Assembly: GCF_020734105.1 (NCBI RefSeq)
Contig: NZ_JAJAFR010000010.1
Coordinates: 1-64,000 of the forward strand
DNA: 64,000 bases
Source of the DNA: Alkalihalobacillus deserti
Lineage (GTDB): Bacteria; Bacillota; Bacilli; Bacillales; Bacillaceae_D
Direction of reading: 5' to 3'
Notes under the pieces: generated by a model
What the model was told of the DNA's origin: nothing
The model's input: the letters and a program-made list of their open reading frames with translations, nothing else
Database searches by the model: none
Shown here: piece by piece, positions 63,983 through 64,000 of the stretch
Layout of the letters: each line of letters starts with the position of its first letter
Position numbering within the stretch: the stretch's first letter is position 1
Program-made: the position numbers and the translations under genes

Positions 63983-64000
63983 GCTGGATTGCACCTCGTT

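Overview
The window looks like chromosome from a low-GC, Gram-positive, spore-forming Bacillaceae (Bacillus or an alkaliphile/halophile relative). Evidence: AGGAGG-type ribosome binding sites, Bacillus-type gene sets (des-desKR, cydAB with a CydS-like peptide and cydDC, glcT-ptsG, fruRKA, mreBH, a ywrDBA-like set, bacterial NO synthase, HemAT), sigma-54 promoters, cre-like boxes and many intrinsic terminators. The genus assignment is inference. No rRNA, tRNA or CRISPR array was seen.

Layout. 1-2.6 kb: a frameshifted IS110-family element with a structured 3' tail and a piece of an ISL3 transposase. 2.7-4.1 kb: an alanine/sodium symporter. 4.2-15.7 kb: proline/glutamate/glutamine catabolism. 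Two versions of a putP-regulator block are present. The left one (4.26-6.23 kb) is decayed but sits beside intact proline dehydrogenase, glutamate dehydrogenase, a lipoyl-like small protein and glutaminase. The right one (12.2-15.6 kb) has an intact proline permease, a 33-residue membrane peptide and a sigma-54 activator, next to a broken P5C dehydrogenase. Two remnants of one serine recombinase lie about 6 kb apart around the right block. 15.9-17.4 kb is mostly gene debris.

17.4-19.7 kb: an M20 peptidase and an ATP-grasp enzyme. 20.5-24.4 kb: a stand-alone truA and the cold-shock membrane-fluidity system des-desK-desR. 24.5-25.5 kb: a dead acetate permease and a 52-bp minisatellite. 25.8-28.6 kb: an unusual kinase / glycosyltransferase / HipA-like kinase cassette. 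29.2-36.4 kb: a cupredoxin lipoprotein, a DUF2188 protein and the Rex-box-controlled cytochrome bd operon cydABSDC. 36.6-40.3 kb: an unknown gene, an Fpg-like DNA glycosylase, and decayed HemAT and GGDEF-EAL genes. 40.3-48.4 kb: GGT plus split chromate transporter, LysM protein, KinB-like sensor kinase with RluF-type pseudouridine synthase, SpoVB-like flippase, glutathione peroxidase. 48.5-55.1 kb: dead NO synthase, ABC-F ATPase and the fructose PTS operon. 55.3-58.4 kb: a TPP riboswitch followed by a terminator and then a DUF3052-like/nitrilase pair, then mreBH and a YflJ-like peptide. 58.6-61.7 kb: glucose PTS permease and its antiterminator GlcT. 61.9-64 kb: YkgJ-type Cys-cluster protein, small unknown proteins and a dead lipoprotein.

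The striking property is decay: about a dozen recognisable broken genes (IS110, ISL3, putP copy, activator copy, putC, two recombinases, yaaH, a membrane protein, hemAT, GGDEF-EAL, nos, a lipoprotein) lie among intact operons. The most intriguing leads are the TPP riboswitch with no thiamine gene downstream, the reciprocal decay of the duplicated proline locus, the kinase-GT-kinase cassette, and several very small membrane peptides.
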